From assembly GCF_030813245.1 (NCBI RefSeq), contig NZ_JAUSUA010000002.1, positions 834,472 through 898,471 of the forward strand: DNA of 64,000 nt, given 5' to 3'. The position numbers and the translations under genes are program-made. The notes under the pieces are model-generated. The model was given only the letters and a program-made list of their open reading frames with translations. It made no database searches and had not been told where the DNA came from. This document shows, one piece after another, positions 8,270 through 17,120 of the stretch. Positions within the stretch are counted from its first letter, which is position 1; each line of letters begins with the position of its first letter. This DNA comes from Alkalicoccobacillus murimartini. GTDB taxonomy: Bacteria > Bacillota > Bacilli > Bacillales > Bacillaceae_D.

Positions 8270-8995
8270 ATGGCCGTTAATAGCTTACAACTTGAAGATC
8301 TAAAATCCTTTGGCATCCTACCTTGGACATCAGATACACAAGGGATGAGAATCACAGACTTATTAGATGAAAATACCTGTCGAGAATTTCTTGATCAGTA
8401 TATGAACGATATTGGAGCTCCTACGCGAAAAGTAGCAGCCTCATTATTTATGAAGCATTACGCTCGATTAACGGTTGCTATGGCTCTTCATCAGATGAGT
8501 ATAAAAAATGGGGTACCAGCCATTCCCGTTGAAGCTTGTCTATTTAATAAAGATAGAAAACTCTGCATTGAGCCAGAGCACTATTCATGGCAGGAGTGGC
8601 ACACAGACGCCCGACAAGCCTGGCAATATGAGAAACTACAAACGATCATCACAGAGCACATCACTCCTCTCATTATCAACTTGAATAAAGTAGCAAAGCT
8701 CTCAAACAAGATTCTCTGGGAAAACGTAGCCGTTCGAATAAACTCTGTTTATCGTAAGCTACTCGCACAAAATCTCGATCAAACCCAAAGGAATCAGTTG
8801 GTTCAGGACTTCTACTTTCTCAAACAAGCAGATGGGGAGCTTTGTAAATGGAAAGAGAACCCTTTAGCGCCTTACTTACATTTAGAAACCCCAGAAACCG
8901 GTACATGTGCCAGGCAAACATGCTGTATGTATTACATGATGCCCAAAAACGAATACTGCGGTGTTTGTCCGCTACCTAAAAACCCTTCCTCTTAA
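8270..8995 (+). CDS. FhuF-like ferric siderophore reductase
   Basis: The 241-residue protein ends with the FhuF signature for a [2Fe-2S] cluster: Cys218-Cys219, then Cys230 and Cys233 (CC-x10-C-x2-C, followed by P). FhuF proteins reduce iron in imported hydroxamate or related siderophores so that it can be released in the cytoplasm. The N-terminal body is the divergent IucA/FhuF-type segment. It lies 118 bp after the Btr-like gene on the same strand, completing a small iron module of uptake, sensing and release. The start is preceded by AGGAAGGTGA. The stop codon is embedded in the terminator stem. Confidence 0.85.
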   Translation: MAVNSLQLEDLKSFGILPWTSDTQGMRITDLLDENTCREFLDQYMNDIGAPTRKVAASLFMKHYARLTVAMALHQMSIKNGVPAIPVEACLFNKDRKLCIEPEHYSWQEWHTDARQAWQYEKLQTIITEHITPLIINLNKVAKLSNKILWENVAVRINSVYRKLLAQNLDQTQRNQLVQDFYFLKQADGELCKWKENPLAPYLHLETPETGTCARQTCCMYYMMPKNEYCGVCPLPKNPSS

Positions 8996-9014
8996 ATAAT
9001 GAGGAAGGGTTTTT
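8980..9014 (+). terminator. Terminator of the FhuF-like gene
   Basis: AACCCTTCCTC and GAGGAAGGGTT form a perfect 11-bp stem with a 9-base loop, followed by TTT. The reverse strand also carries an A/T flank, so it may serve the convergent VOC gene too. Confidence 0.85.
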
Positions 9015-9027
9015 GCCTTGGTATGTA

Positions 9028-9417
9028 TTACGTGTTTGATTCATATCTTGATATTTCAATCAAGTTCTCGTCAGGGTCTCTGATATAGATGGATTGAATT
9101 GGGCCTAATGCACCCGTTCGTTTAACAGGACCTAGTTCAATCTCCACATTCTGTTGTTTCAGATGCTCCATCGTACTTTCTTGGCTTTCATTTGTGATGA
9201 GACAAATATCACCAGATCCAGACATAGGACTCTTTGCCTTTGGATCAATCTCCTGACCCACTTGGTGAAAATTAATCTTCTGTTGGCCAAATTTCGCAGC
9301 CTTTCTACCTTCTCCAAATACCTCAATCTCCATGCCGAGTACTTCTTGATAAAATATACACGATGCCTCAATACTTTTCACCGTTAATACAAAATGATCC
9401 AAACGTAAAAAGTTCAT
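9028..9417 (-). CDS. VOC (glyoxalase/dioxygenase fold) family protein
   Basis: A compact two-module vicinal-oxygen-chelate protein of about 129 residues: LRLDHFVLTVKS starts the first beta-alpha-beta-beta-beta unit (metal-ligand His), and IYIRDPDENLIEISRYE ends the second with the usual Glu ligand. Members act as glyoxalases, dioxygenases or antibiotic-modifying enzymes, so the substrate cannot be given. I chose ATG at 9415-9417 because GAGGAGGAG sits at the right distance; a longer in-frame extension upstream lacks a ribosome binding site. It follows the SUKH gene on the same strand with a 31-bp gap. Confidence 0.8.
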   Translation of the reverse strand: MNFLRLDHFVLTVKSIEASCIFYQEVLGMEIEVFGEGRKAAKFGQQKINFHQVGQEIDPKAKSPMSGSGDICLITNESQESTMEHLKQQNVEIELGPVKRTGALGPIQSIYIRDPDENLIEISRYESNT

Positions 9418-9448
9418 TAAACTCACTCCTCCTCTCAATGATCATAGT

Positions 9449-10264
9449 TTAAGCTTGTTTCTCATCAAAAAGTCTTTGCGCTTTCTTTGAGAAGTTTTGA
9501 ATCGCACGATCAGAATGATTCTTAAGCATATCAATCACTTCTTGGATTGATTCCCGGTTTATGCCCTCTTCATCAAAGCGTTTATCTATAATTCGATAAA
9601 GAGTGACTGCTGCATCTTGAACAATGAATTCATCTTCCTTGACCACAACCTTCTTAAGTTGAGAAAGGAGCCAGTTCGTATCACTATCTGTGTTGATGAA
9701 ATAAAGTAAAGCTGAACTAATTTTACCGATATTATGACCTGAGAAGACTTTTTTCCCTTGCTCATATGAGAACTCTATCTGGTCCTCTTCAAATTCATCT
9801 TCCTCATCATCGGACTCCTTGTATAGCTTAGACAGGAATTCATCAAAAGACTCCGCTAAGGTCGCCTCAAACTCTAAATCAATATCAAAAAAAGCAACAC
9901 TTGGCTCGCTCTGATTCTGTCTATAATCTAAGGCTACCCAAGTTGAACCATCGCCACTTAGTAAAACGATCTGGCTGGGTAAATCCCATTCTTTTATTAA
10001 ATATGAAGATTGAAGAACGCCTTCACTTGGATCTAAGCTTAATCCGTAGAGAAGGTCTATCGGTAAACTTCCGTCTTCATATTCATAGGCATACGGAAAT
10101 TGATTGAGATGTAAATACCCCCCATTTTGCACCTTTAAAAGGTCTAGATAGGCTTTGGGAAAGCGAATGTTTAACTGTTTCTCCACGCCCTGGATCGTTG
10201 AATCAGTTAATGGAGCTAGCTCATACTCATCAAATATATCTGATGTCCAATATGTTTGAGTCAC
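9449..10264 (-). CDS. SMI1/KNR4 (SUKH) family protein
   Basis: The first 150 residues match the SUKH fold: an N-terminal segment with GVEKQLNIRFPKAYLDLLKVQNGG, then the Gly-Asp-Gly region (LLSGDGSTWVALDYR) and EPSVAFFDID. The last 120 residues are acidic and helical. SUKH proteins are common immunity proteins against polymorphic toxins, but many are orphan with unknown roles. No toxin gene is adjacent. Translation starts at GTG after a strong AGGAGGATT site. A 20.5-bp-period repeat array fills the region upstream. Confidence 0.78.
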   Translation of the reverse strand: MTQTYWTSDIFDEYELAPLTDSTIQGVEKQLNIRFPKAYLDLLKVQNGGYLHLNQFPYAYEYEDGSLPIDLLYGLSLDPSEGVLQSSYLIKEWDLPSQIVLLSGDGSTWVALDYRQNQSEPSVAFFDIDLEFEATLAESFDEFLSKLYKESDDEEDEFEEDQIEFSYEQGKKVFSGHNIGKISSALLYFINTDSDTNWLLSQLKKVVVKEDEFIVQDAAVTLYRIIDKRFDEEGINRESIQEVIDMLKNHSDRAIQNFSKKAQRLFDEKQA

Positions 10265-10433
10265 TTATAATCCTCCTTCTGCTGTATGTTACTACATTGT
10301 TCATATAATAAGAGAAATATTTGATGTAGAGGAGAATTTACGCTATTGCTAGATCTTAGTATATCATTCAGACACCCACACAAAATACAAAGGAGAAAAC
10401 CCGAGGGTTCAACTAACTAACAGGAATGGAGTC

Positions 10434-10728
10434 ACCAAGAGATATTTATACGTAATCAAGATGAATCAAGTTTTAAAAAGAGGGAGAAGACGTTACCAAT
10501 AGAGATCATTGTCTAACTAAGACCAATTTAACATTTACTAAGTTCCGATGCCTGTTACCAAGAGCTTCGCTAATTCTATTCAGATATACGTCAAATTTAG
10601 CAAGACCTACTAGCACCATCAAAAATCCCACCTTTGATAATTGGTTTAAAATATAGCATCAAGTTGATTTTGAGTTTTTTATCAAGCGGTATCGCTGTGA
10701 AATATGAAGGATGGAGATTCACCAAGAG
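10434..10728 (+). repeat. Degenerate array, 20.5-bp period, core ACCAAGAG
   Basis: Copies or relics of ACCAAGA(G) begin at 10434, 10455, 10475, 10495, 10516, 10537, 10557, 10578, 10599, 10618, about 10638, 10658, 10681, about 10701 and 10721. The mean spacing is 20.5 bp over 14 intervals. The best copies are at 10434, 10557 and 10721; others read ATCAAG, ACTAAG or ACCAATAG. The core is the reverse complement of CTCTTGGT in the array at 53481-53929. The rest of the 534-bp gap 10265-10798 contains only a terminator and no credible gene. Confidence 0.75.
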
Positions 10729-10763
10729 CCACCCCACCGCTCAATATACGATCAATCCAAAGA

Positions 10764-10792
10764 AAAAACGGACAGCCTCTGCGTCCGTTTTT
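10764..10792. terminator. Bidirectional terminator of the luciferase-like gene
   Basis: AAAAACGGAC and GTCCGTTTTT form a perfect 10-bp stem with a 9-base loop, including A and T runs on both sides. It ends 7 bases before the stop of the minus-strand gene at 10799. Confidence 0.8.
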
Positions 10793-10798
10793 GTATCA

Positions 10799-11857
10799 TC
10801 ACGTTTGTGCTGTATATTTGCGAATGGCTGGAAGAATCTTAGTTGCGATGATCTCAATATTTTGTTCTAGTTTTTCAAATGGTACTCCGCCAAAATCCAT
10901 TTGAGCTACATATCGCTGATGGCCAAATAACTCATGTTGATAGAGGATTTTTTCAATAATTTGCTCTGGGCTTCCCACGTTCATAACGTTTTGGCTATCT
11001 GCGCCCTGTTCAAATTGAAAGCGAGGAAAACCTTGCCCATTTGTTCGTTTCATTCCTTCATTAATATGAGGGTAGTATTCGTTTATCGCTTGCTGCGTCG
11101 TTTCTGCTGCGTAAAAGAATCCCGCTGTTGAAATCGGGAGCTCAGCTGGGTTAAACCCACCTTCTGTTGCTGCCATTCGATAAGCATCAATGGATCGTTT
11201 AAAAGCAACTGCTGGTCCTCCCAGATGTGCTAAAAACATCGGTACTCCTGCATGACCCGCTTTGATCGCACTAGTTGGTGTTCCTCCAACCGCACGCCAG
11301 ATCGGTAATTTTCCACCTTCAGGGCGTGGAATGACCTCTGCATTTCTTAATGGTGCTCGAAACTCACCACTCCAGTTCACCACTTTTTCTTCATTAATTT
11401 TTCTAAGTAAATCAAACTTCTCTTCATATAGCTCTTCGTAGTTTCTGAGATCATAACCAAGGAGCTCATATAACCCTATTCGGGAAGCACGTCCAGCAAC
11501 AATCTCTGCACGCCCACCAGATAGTAAATCAATTGTTGAGAAATCTTCATATACTCGAACTGGATCAGACGTGCTAATAATTGTTGAACTACTAGCTATT
11601 TTAATCTTTTCTGTCGCCTGTGCTATGGCTGACAGTACAACCGTGTGGGCTTGTGTAGCAAAATATTCTTGATGGCTCTCACCCACACTAAAAAAATCAA
11701 TTCCTGCTTGCTCAGCCAACTGTGCCAATCGAATAATTTCCTTTAGTCGTTGGGCTGCTGAAATCCGTTCCCCAGTCCTTGGATTGGCTAAGTGATCTCC
11801 TAATGTATATAAACCAAATTCCAATCCTTTAGCTGGATTTATTCGATATGCTTCCAT
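10799..11857 (-). CDS. LLM-class flavin-dependent oxidoreductase (luciferase-like)
   Basis: The 352-residue protein has the TIM-barrel pattern of bacterial luciferase-like monooxygenases: an N-terminal FGLYTLGDH strand, AEQAGIDFFSVGESHQEYF, IKIASSSTIISTSDPVRVYEDFSTIDLLSGGRAE and PIWRAVGGTPTSA. These enzymes use reduced FMN, or F420 in other lineages, to oxidise substrates. The GESH-Q-x-Y segment is typical of the group that includes B. subtilis YvbT. The substrate is unknown. The start follows GTAGAGGTGATT. The gene is monocistronic, with a terminator immediately after it and a divergent beta-glucosidase upstream. Confidence 0.85.
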   Translation of the reverse strand: MEAYRINPAKGLEFGLYTLGDHLANPRTGERISAAQRLKEIIRLAQLAEQAGIDFFSVGESHQEYFATQAHTVVLSAIAQATEKIKIASSSTIISTSDPVRVYEDFSTIDLLSGGRAEIVAGRASRIGLYELLGYDLRNYEELYEEKFDLLRKINEEKVVNWSGEFRAPLRNAEVIPRPEGGKLPIWRAVGGTPTSAIKAGHAGVPMFLAHLGGPAVAFKRSIDAYRMAATEGGFNPAELPISTAGFFYAAETTQQAINEYYPHINEGMKRTNGQGFPRFQFEQGADSQNVMNVGSPEQIIEKILYQHELFGHQRYVAQMDFGGVPFEKLEQNIEIIATKILPAIRKYTAQT

Positions 11858-12012
11858 CTAATCACCTCTACCTCTATTATAGGTAGGTCGGTGATTATTT
11901 GTAAGTACGCACTAAAAAGTAACCTTACATAGAAATGGATACTGTTCTTATTGAAGTTTCCCTTTCGACAAAAACGGAAATACTAGCTACATATATATAA
12001 GGAGGAAACAAA

Positions 12013-14295
12013 ATGGATCATCAAATAAAGCAATGGCTTAAAGATTTAACAATAGAAGAAAAAGCAGAGCTCTGTAGTGGGCAGGATTTCTGGACTACTC
12101 AGGGTGTTGAACGTCTTGATATTCCCTCGATTATGTTAACAGATGGCCCACATGGTTTACGTAAGCAAGCTGGGGCGTCTGACCATCTAGGCTTAAACGA
12201 CAGTGTACCTGCCACGTGTTTTCCATCCGCTGTAGGACTCGCTTCCACTTGGAACCGCGAGCTTATTTTTGATGTCGGGGTTGCTCTTGGAAAAGAAGCT
12301 CAACATGAAGATGTGGCTGTTCTTCTTGGACCAGGTGCTAACATCAAACGTTCTCCATTATGTGGTCGGAACTTTGAATATTTTTCAGAAGATCCTTACC
12401 TTTCTGCGCAGTTAGCTGCCGCTCATATTAAAGGGGTCCAAAACGAAGGCGTAGGCGCTTCTTTGAAGCATTTTGCCGTAAATAATCAAGAGCATCGTCG
12501 AATGAGCGTGGATGCCGTGGTAGATGAACGTACGTTACGTGAGATCTATCTAGCTAGCTTTGAAGGGGCTGTGAAAGACGCTAAACCTTGGACCGTCATG
12601 TGTTCCTATAACTTGATAAATGGTGAGTATGCGTCAGAGCATGAGCGTCTTCTAACAACGATCCTCCGAGATGAATGGGGCTTTGAAGGTCTTGTCGTTT
12701 CTGATTGGGGAGCTGTGAATGAGCGAGCTGCCGGAGTAAATGCTGGTATGGATCTTGAAATGCCAACCTCTAATGGAGTAGGAAAACAAAAAATCCTTGA
12801 AGCTATTTCTGCTGGAGAGCTTGATGAGCAGGACCTTGATACAGCTGCGACACGTATTCTTGAGCTTGTGCTAAAAGCAACAAAACAGAAGCAGAGTGAA
12901 CGTAAAGTGGATATGGATGAACAACATCGTTTTGCTCGTAAAGTAGCAAGTGAATCAATTGTGCTCTTAAAAAACGAGAAGCAATTGCTACCATTGCAGA
13001 AAAAACAAAAGGTTGCCATCATCGGAGAACTTGCCAAAAAACCACGTTATCAAGGTGGCGGTAGCTCTCATATTAATCCATATAAACTGGATAATGCTTA
13101 CGATGAACTTGCTGAATTAGCTGGGGAAGAGCAATTAACCTATGCACGAGGATATGACCTTGAAAAAGATAAAACAGAAGAACAGTTAATACACGAAGCT
13201 GTTGACGCAGCTCGTACTTCAGATGCCGCTGTTTTATTTGTTGGCTTACCTGATCGCTATGAGTCTGAAGGATTTGATCGCACACATATGTCTCTACCAA
13301 CTAATCACGAAGCACTTATTCAAGCTGTACTAGAGGTCCAACCTCAGACGGTCGTTGTGCTTAGTAACGGCTCACCTGTTGAAATGCCTTGGGTAGATGA
13401 CGCTTCATCAATTATTGAGGCGTATCTTGGAGGACAGGCAAGCGGTGGAGCTATTGCAGATATATTATACGGAATCGAATCTCCGTCTGGTAAATTAGCC
13501 GAAACCTTCCCAGTTAGATTGCAGGACAACCCTTCTTATCTCTATTTCCCAGGCGAAGGAGATCGAGTTGAGTACCGCGAAGGATTATTTGTTGGCTATC
13601 GTTATTACGATACTAAAAAGGTTCAAACCCTTTTCCCATTCGGACACGGTCAGACCTATACGACTTTTGAATACGAAAAAATGACTGTGAATGCACAGCA
13701 ACTCACTGAGAATGATGAGGTAACTGTGACCGTTCATGTTAAAAACACAGGCGAATGTACGGGTAAAGAAGTCGTTCAACTGTATGTTCATGATAAGAAG
13801 GCCTCTGTAATAAGACCAGAGAAAGAGCTTAAAGCCTTTGAGAAGGTTGAGCTTGCACCCGGTGAAACAAAAGAGGTTCGGCTAATACTTGATCGACGTT
13901 CCTTTGCTTTTTATGATACAAAAACAGATGATTGGACAGTCGAAAATGGCGAATTTGACCTGCGTGTAGGTTCATCATCTGCACAAATTCATCTTTCTGA
14001 GACCATTTCAATCTCATCTGTAGAAGAACCAAACTTTGTAGTCACCCGTAATTCTACGATTGGTGATTTAATGAGCTCTGCTCATGCAGAGAGAGTAAGT
14101 CAATGGATGGAGACGCACTTTGGTAACAATCCATTCACAGCAGACTCTCAGACAGAAGAACAGGTTGACGAAGGCGGCTCGGACATGATGAGTGAAATGC
14201 TTAAGTATATGCCACTTCGAGCATTGGTGAATTTTCAGCCATCCGTTCAAGCAAATAAAGCACTTGATGAGTTAATCGAAGAATTAAATCAATAG
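12013..14295 (+). CDS. Glycoside hydrolase family 3 beta-glucosidase
   Basis: This 760-residue cytoplasmic enzyme (no signal peptide) hydrolyses terminal beta-glucosides. Domain order: the GH3 barrel (about 1-290) with nucleophile Asp231 in VVSDWG and substrate-binding motifs DGPHG and KHFAVNNQE; the GH3 C-terminal sandwich (about 310-530) with the KN segment and GGGSSHINP; and a fibronectin type III-like domain (about 575-675, after FPFGHGQTYTTF). A further 80-residue tail is characteristic of the BglB-like subgroup of Firmicutes. The start follows AAGGAGGAAACAAA. No sugar transporter is adjacent, so the substrate source is not evident. It is monocistronic and ends at a strong terminator. 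Confidence 0.92.
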   Translation: MDHQIKQWLKDLTIEEKAELCSGQDFWTTQGVERLDIPSIMLTDGPHGLRKQAGASDHLGLNDSVPATCFPSAVGLASTWNRELIFDVGVALGKEAQHEDVAVLLGPGANIKRSPLCGRNFEYFSEDPYLSAQLAAAHIKGVQNEGVGASLKHFAVNNQEHRRMSVDAVVDERTLREIYLASFEGAVKDAKPWTVMCSYNLINGEYASEHERLLTTILRDEWGFEGLVVSDWGAVNERAAGVNAGMDLEMPTSNGVGKQKILEAISAGELDEQDLDTAATRILELVLKATKQKQSERKVDMDEQHRFARKVASESIVLLKNEKQLLPLQKKQKVAIIGELAKKPRYQGGGSSHINPYKLDNAYDELAELAGEEQLTYARGYDLEKDKTEEQLIHEAVDAARTSDAAVLFVGLPDRYESEGFDRTHMSLPTNHEALIQAVLEVQPQTVVVLSNGSPVEMPWVDDASSIIEAYLGGQASGGAIADILYGIESPSGKLAETFPVRLQDNPSYLYFPGEGDRVEYREGLFVGYRYYDTKKVQTLFPFGHGQTYTTFEYEKMTVNAQQLTENDEVTVTVHVKNTGECTGKEVVQLYVHDKKASVIRPEKELKAFEKVELAPGETKEVRLILDRRSFAFYDTKTDDWTVENGEFDLRVGSSSAQIHLSETISISSVEEPNFVVTRNSTIGDLMSSAHAERVSQWMETHFGNNPFTADSQTEEQVDEGGSDMMSEMLKYMPLRALVNFQPSVQANKALDELIEELNQ

Positions 14296-14298
14296 AAT

Positions 14299-14350
14299 AA
14301 AGAGACTGCCTACATAGTCGTGATCAGCGACAAAGCAGGCAGTCTCTTTT
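14299..14350. terminator. Terminator between beta-glucosidase and glutaminase
   Basis: AAAGAGACTGCCT and AGGCAGTCTCTTT form a perfect 13-bp stem followed by T on the plus strand. It lies between convergent genes and may also serve the minus strand. Confidence 0.85.
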
Positions 14351-14358
14351 TATTTTCA

Positions 14359-15288
14359 TTAAAACATACTCAACGAATACTTCTTCGACATCATTTCTAA
14401 CAAACGTACTCCAGCAATACTATTGCCTTTATCATCTAAAGAAGGACCACAAATCGCTATTCCACATTTCTTCGGAAGAGAGCCCATCACTCCGCCAGCG
14501 ACACCACTTTTTGCTGGAATTCCAACCTTGATCGCAAATTCACCTGATGCATTATACATTCCACATGTCACCATAAATGTTTTACAGATACGGGCAATGT
14601 CCAATGGGATAATTTGCTCCCCAGACACTGGATCTGCACCATCCATTGCTAGTACACACCCAACACGCGCCAGATCAAGACAGTTCATTTCAATAGCACA
14701 TTGCTTTGTATACAAATCCATTAGATCTTCGACTTCTTCTTCAATCACACCATGTTGCTTCATAAAGTAACAGAGCGAGCGATTGAGGTGACCTGTCTCA
14801 TATTCTGACTGGGCTATCTTTGCATTGTATGTAAGTGAATCGTTGCCTGAGAGCTTACGAATGAATAAAAGCAGTCTCTCCAATCGATCCGACACTGAGT
14901 CACCTTGAATCATATGTGTAATGGCTAAGGCGCCTGCATTTATCATCGGATTTAGAGGCTTGGATGGCTTATTTGTTTCAAGCTTCGCAATCGAATTAAA
15001 CGGGTCCCCTGTTGGCTCTTGCCCTACATGATCAAACACATACTCTTCCCCACGATCCATTAATGCAAGAGCTAGCGTCAGCACCTTTGAAATACTCTGC
15101 AGCGTAAAGTTTTCTGATGTATCGCCTGCTGAATAGCAACGACCATCCGGATAGTATAGTGCGACGGAAAGCTTATCCTCATCTGCAAGAGCAAGGGCCG
15201 GAATATAATCCGCTACTTTACCATGTTTGGTCAGCTGTTTTGCTTCCTCAACTAACGCCTCTAATTCTTCGTTTGACTGACATCTCAT
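14359..15288 (-). CDS. glsA: Glutaminase A
   Basis: A serine-dependent beta-lactamase-fold glutaminase that hydrolyses glutamine to glutamate and ammonia. The 309-residue protein carries the catalytic S-x-x-K (Ser65-x-x-Lys68 in LQSISKV), the NPMINAGAL motif, the Tyr region (YNAKIAQSEYETGHLNRS) and the C-terminal SGVAGGVMG. Length agrees with YbgJ/YlaM-type GlsA. I chose ATG at 15286-15288: a GGAG lies 8 bases upstream, whereas the GTG three codons earlier overlaps that GGAG. It is convergent with the GH3 gene. A coupled glutamine permease, present next to ybgJ in B. subtilis, is absent here. Confidence 0.93.
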   Translation of the reverse strand: MRCQSNEELEALVEEAKQLTKHGKVADYIPALALADEDKLSVALYYPDGRCYSAGDTSENFTLQSISKVLTLALALMDRGEEYVFDHVGQEPTGDPFNSIAKLETNKPSKPLNPMINAGALAITHMIQGDSVSDRLERLLLFIRKLSGNDSLTYNAKIAQSEYETGHLNRSLCYFMKQHGVIEEEVEDLMDLYTKQCAIEMNCLDLARVGCVLAMDGADPVSGEQIIPLDIARICKTFMVTCGMYNASGEFAIKVGIPAKSGVAGGVMGSLPKKCGIAICGPSLDDKGNSIAGVRLLEMMSKKYSLSMF

Positions 15289-15427
15289 TTTATCCACTCC
15301 GATTTCTATATGTACCTATAGAATAGATTATCCAATAATTACATTTGTATAATCTCATAGTAGCACTAAAGCCTATATACCATAAATAAATATGATAGAT
15401 AGGCTTTGCGTACGTTCAATATATATC

Positions 15428-16597
15428 TTAGCTTTTATCCATATTGTAGCTTATAAAGGAGAGTGCCGAAGCGATTAAGGCACAAGCACCACCAACAAGC
15501 GCAAGGTATGGCAAGCTTCCATTAGCAACAACAAGTCCACCTAATGCAGAGCCTAGTGTTATACCTACATTCACTGAAACAGGAGTTAAAGAGGATGCAA
15601 GGTCTCTTGCTCCAGAAGAATACGCTTCAGCCCTGTCCATTAGGTACACTTGGATGGTTGCGTTCATCATGTAAAGCGTAATAGCCATTAGCATAATACT
15701 AATTAAACCTGCGACCGTGAAGCCCATCGTAACAAATAGAGAAGCGATGATAAAGGCTTGTACAATAAAGGCATAACGCAAATGACCAATACCTTTACTG
15801 CTTGCTATTTTACCGGCTAAAAAGTTACTAGCGATTGAAAAAATTCCGTATACAAGTAGGACAAGTCCCACTGAACGAGAGGCGATACCTAGTTCTCCCT
15901 CCAAGATAGGCGCAATGTATGTGTAGATCGCATAGGTACCAGCAATACTAAACGTTGGAATAAAAAAGGCGATCAAGATCTTTGGGTCCTTAAATAAAAC
16001 GAGTTGTTGCTTAAGAGAGCTTGCGCCACTCGCTTTTAACTTAGGCAGAACGAATAGTGAAATGATAAAAGCTACCAAACCAAGCGCCGCAGTGACCCAA
16101 AACGTAAGATGCCAAGATCCTAGCTGCCCAATAAATGTTCCAAGAGGTACACCTAATACATTGGCAAAGGTAAAGCCAGCAAAGATCAGTGCAATGACAG
16201 AAGATCTCTTGGCAGCCGGCATTGTCACACTTGCAATCGTCATGGCTAAAGCCGTAAGAACTCCACTTGCAACAGCTGTAAAAATTCGTGCTGCTAATAA
16301 TACATTAAACGAAGAAGTTAGTGCGCTGACCACGTTCCCCAGAATAAAAATCCCAATTAATACTAGCATAAGAGGATATTTTGGGAATCGACTTACCCAT
16401 CCAGTTAGTAAGGGAGTCCCCACCGCATAAGCAATTGCAAATCCTGATACAAGAGTACCTGCAGCTGCTACACTTACATTTAAATCTTGTGCTACCTCTG
16501 ACAATAATCCTACAATGACAAATTCACTTGTTCCCATTACAAATGTAAGTAACGTTAACGTAAAAGCTAAAATGGTTTGTTTCTTTGTTAATACCAT
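15428..16597 (-). CDS. MFS efflux permease (DHA1/AraJ-like)
   Basis: A 389-residue, 12-helix major facilitator. The start FTLTLLTFVMGTSEFVIVGLL is the signature of the AraJ/YdhP/PbuE branch of drug:H+ antiporters. GTPLLTGWVSRFPK is the loop 2-3 motif and ASGVLTALAMTIASVTMPAAKR is typical of helix 4-5. It probably exports a small molecule or drug. An ArsR-type repressor gene lies just upstream on the same strand, and matching palindromes precede both genes, so expression is probably relieved when the repressor meets its signal. No clear Rho-independent terminator follows; only a weak AAAGCCTAT/ATAGGCTTT hairpin occurs at 15368-15407. Confidence 0.85.
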   Translation of the reverse strand: MVLTKKQTILAFTLTLLTFVMGTSEFVIVGLLSEVAQDLNVSVAAAGTLVSGFAIAYAVGTPLLTGWVSRFPKYPLMLVLIGIFILGNVVSALTSSFNVLLAARIFTAVASGVLTALAMTIASVTMPAAKRSSVIALIFAGFTFANVLGVPLGTFIGQLGSWHLTFWVTAALGLVAFIISLFVLPKLKASGASSLKQQLVLFKDPKILIAFFIPTFSIAGTYAIYTYIAPILEGELGIASRSVGLVLLVYGIFSIASNFLAGKIASSKGIGHLRYAFIVQAFIIASLFVTMGFTVAGLISIMLMAITLYMMNATIQVYLMDRAEAYSSGARDLASSLTPVSVNVGITLGSALGGLVVANGSLPYLALVGGACALIASALSFISYNMDKS

Positions 16598-16624
16598 ATT
16601 GAATAACCCACCCTTATATCTATT

Positions 16625-16642
16625 AATCGGAATATACCGATA
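16625..16642. promoter_or_regulatory. ArsR-type operator, copy 1 (MFS promoter)
   Basis: The palindrome ATCGGAATATACCGATAT lies just upstream of the MFS gene. The site at 17013-17032, in reverse complement, reads ATATCGGAATAAACCGATAT, so the two share ATCGGAATAnACCGATAT. Confidence 0.8.
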
Positions 16643-16686
16643 TAATTACACAAAAAAGAAATCCTTTATGGATTCCTTGAACTTCT

Positions 16687-17001
16687 TTACAGCTCTACAT
16701 CCAAATATTGAACTAACTTCTTCAGCGTCTCTTCATCTCTTCGATAATACGTCCACTGGTTGTAACGAACCGATTCAAGTAAACCAGCACGTTGCATCAT
16801 AGCTAAATGTTGTGAAACCGTTGATTGAGAGGCTTGAACCTTTTCTTGAATGTCTCCTACACAAACTCCCCCTTTATAGTGAACCTCCTTTGGAAGATGC
16901 GCTTGTTGTTTAGGAAAATGCTTCTCTGGTTCCTTAAGCCAATGCAGGATCTGCAGTCTTTTTTCATTTGACAATGCTTTTAGCACTTCAATAATTTCCA
17001 T
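16687..17001 (-). CDS. ArsR-family winged-helix repressor
   Basis: The 104-residue protein is an ArsR/SmtB-type regulator: VLKALSNEKRLQILHWL at the N-terminus, the recognition helix region SQSTVSQHLAMMQRAGLL, and the beta-wing RYNQWTYYRRD. An inserted segment (about residues 25-48, KHFPKQQAHLPKEVHYKGGVC) separates helix 2 from helix 3. Only one Cys (in GGVCVGD) is present, so a classical CxC metal site is missing and the ligand may be organic. It precedes the MFS gene on the same strand. Palindromic operators upstream of both genes suggest autoregulation and control of the transporter. Confidence 0.88.
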   Translation of the reverse strand: MEIIEVLKALSNEKRLQILHWLKEPEKHFPKQQAHLPKEVHYKGGVCVGDIQEKVQASQSTVSQHLAMMQRAGLLESVRYNQWTYYRRDEETLKKLVQYLDVEL

Positions 17002-17012
17002 GGTTACATTGT

Positions 17013-17032
17013 ATATCGGTTTATTCCGATAT
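17013..17032. promoter_or_regulatory. ArsR-type operator, copy 2 (arsR promoter)
   Basis: The palindrome ATATCGGTTTATTCCGATAT sits 11 bases upstream of the arsR start codon and matches copy 1 at 16625-16642. It probably overlaps the arsR promoter. Confidence 0.8.
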
Positions 17033-17120
17033 TCAACAATAAGTTCTTCTTATTCTATGAGATGTCTGCCGTTCCTCCTCGCTTTCTTACTCAATACACT
17101 GTACCAAGGAGGAGGACAAC

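Noticed and set aside
12606..13300. Antisense ORFs of up to 143 codons within the GH3 gene
   Set aside because: They are shadows of the coding frame, rich in Ser and Cys from codon complement effects, without ribosome binding sites.
15368..15407. Terminator of the MFS gene at 15428
   Set aside because: AAAGCCTAT/ATAGGCTTT has a long loop and no T run on the minus strand. It was not listed as a feature because support is weak.
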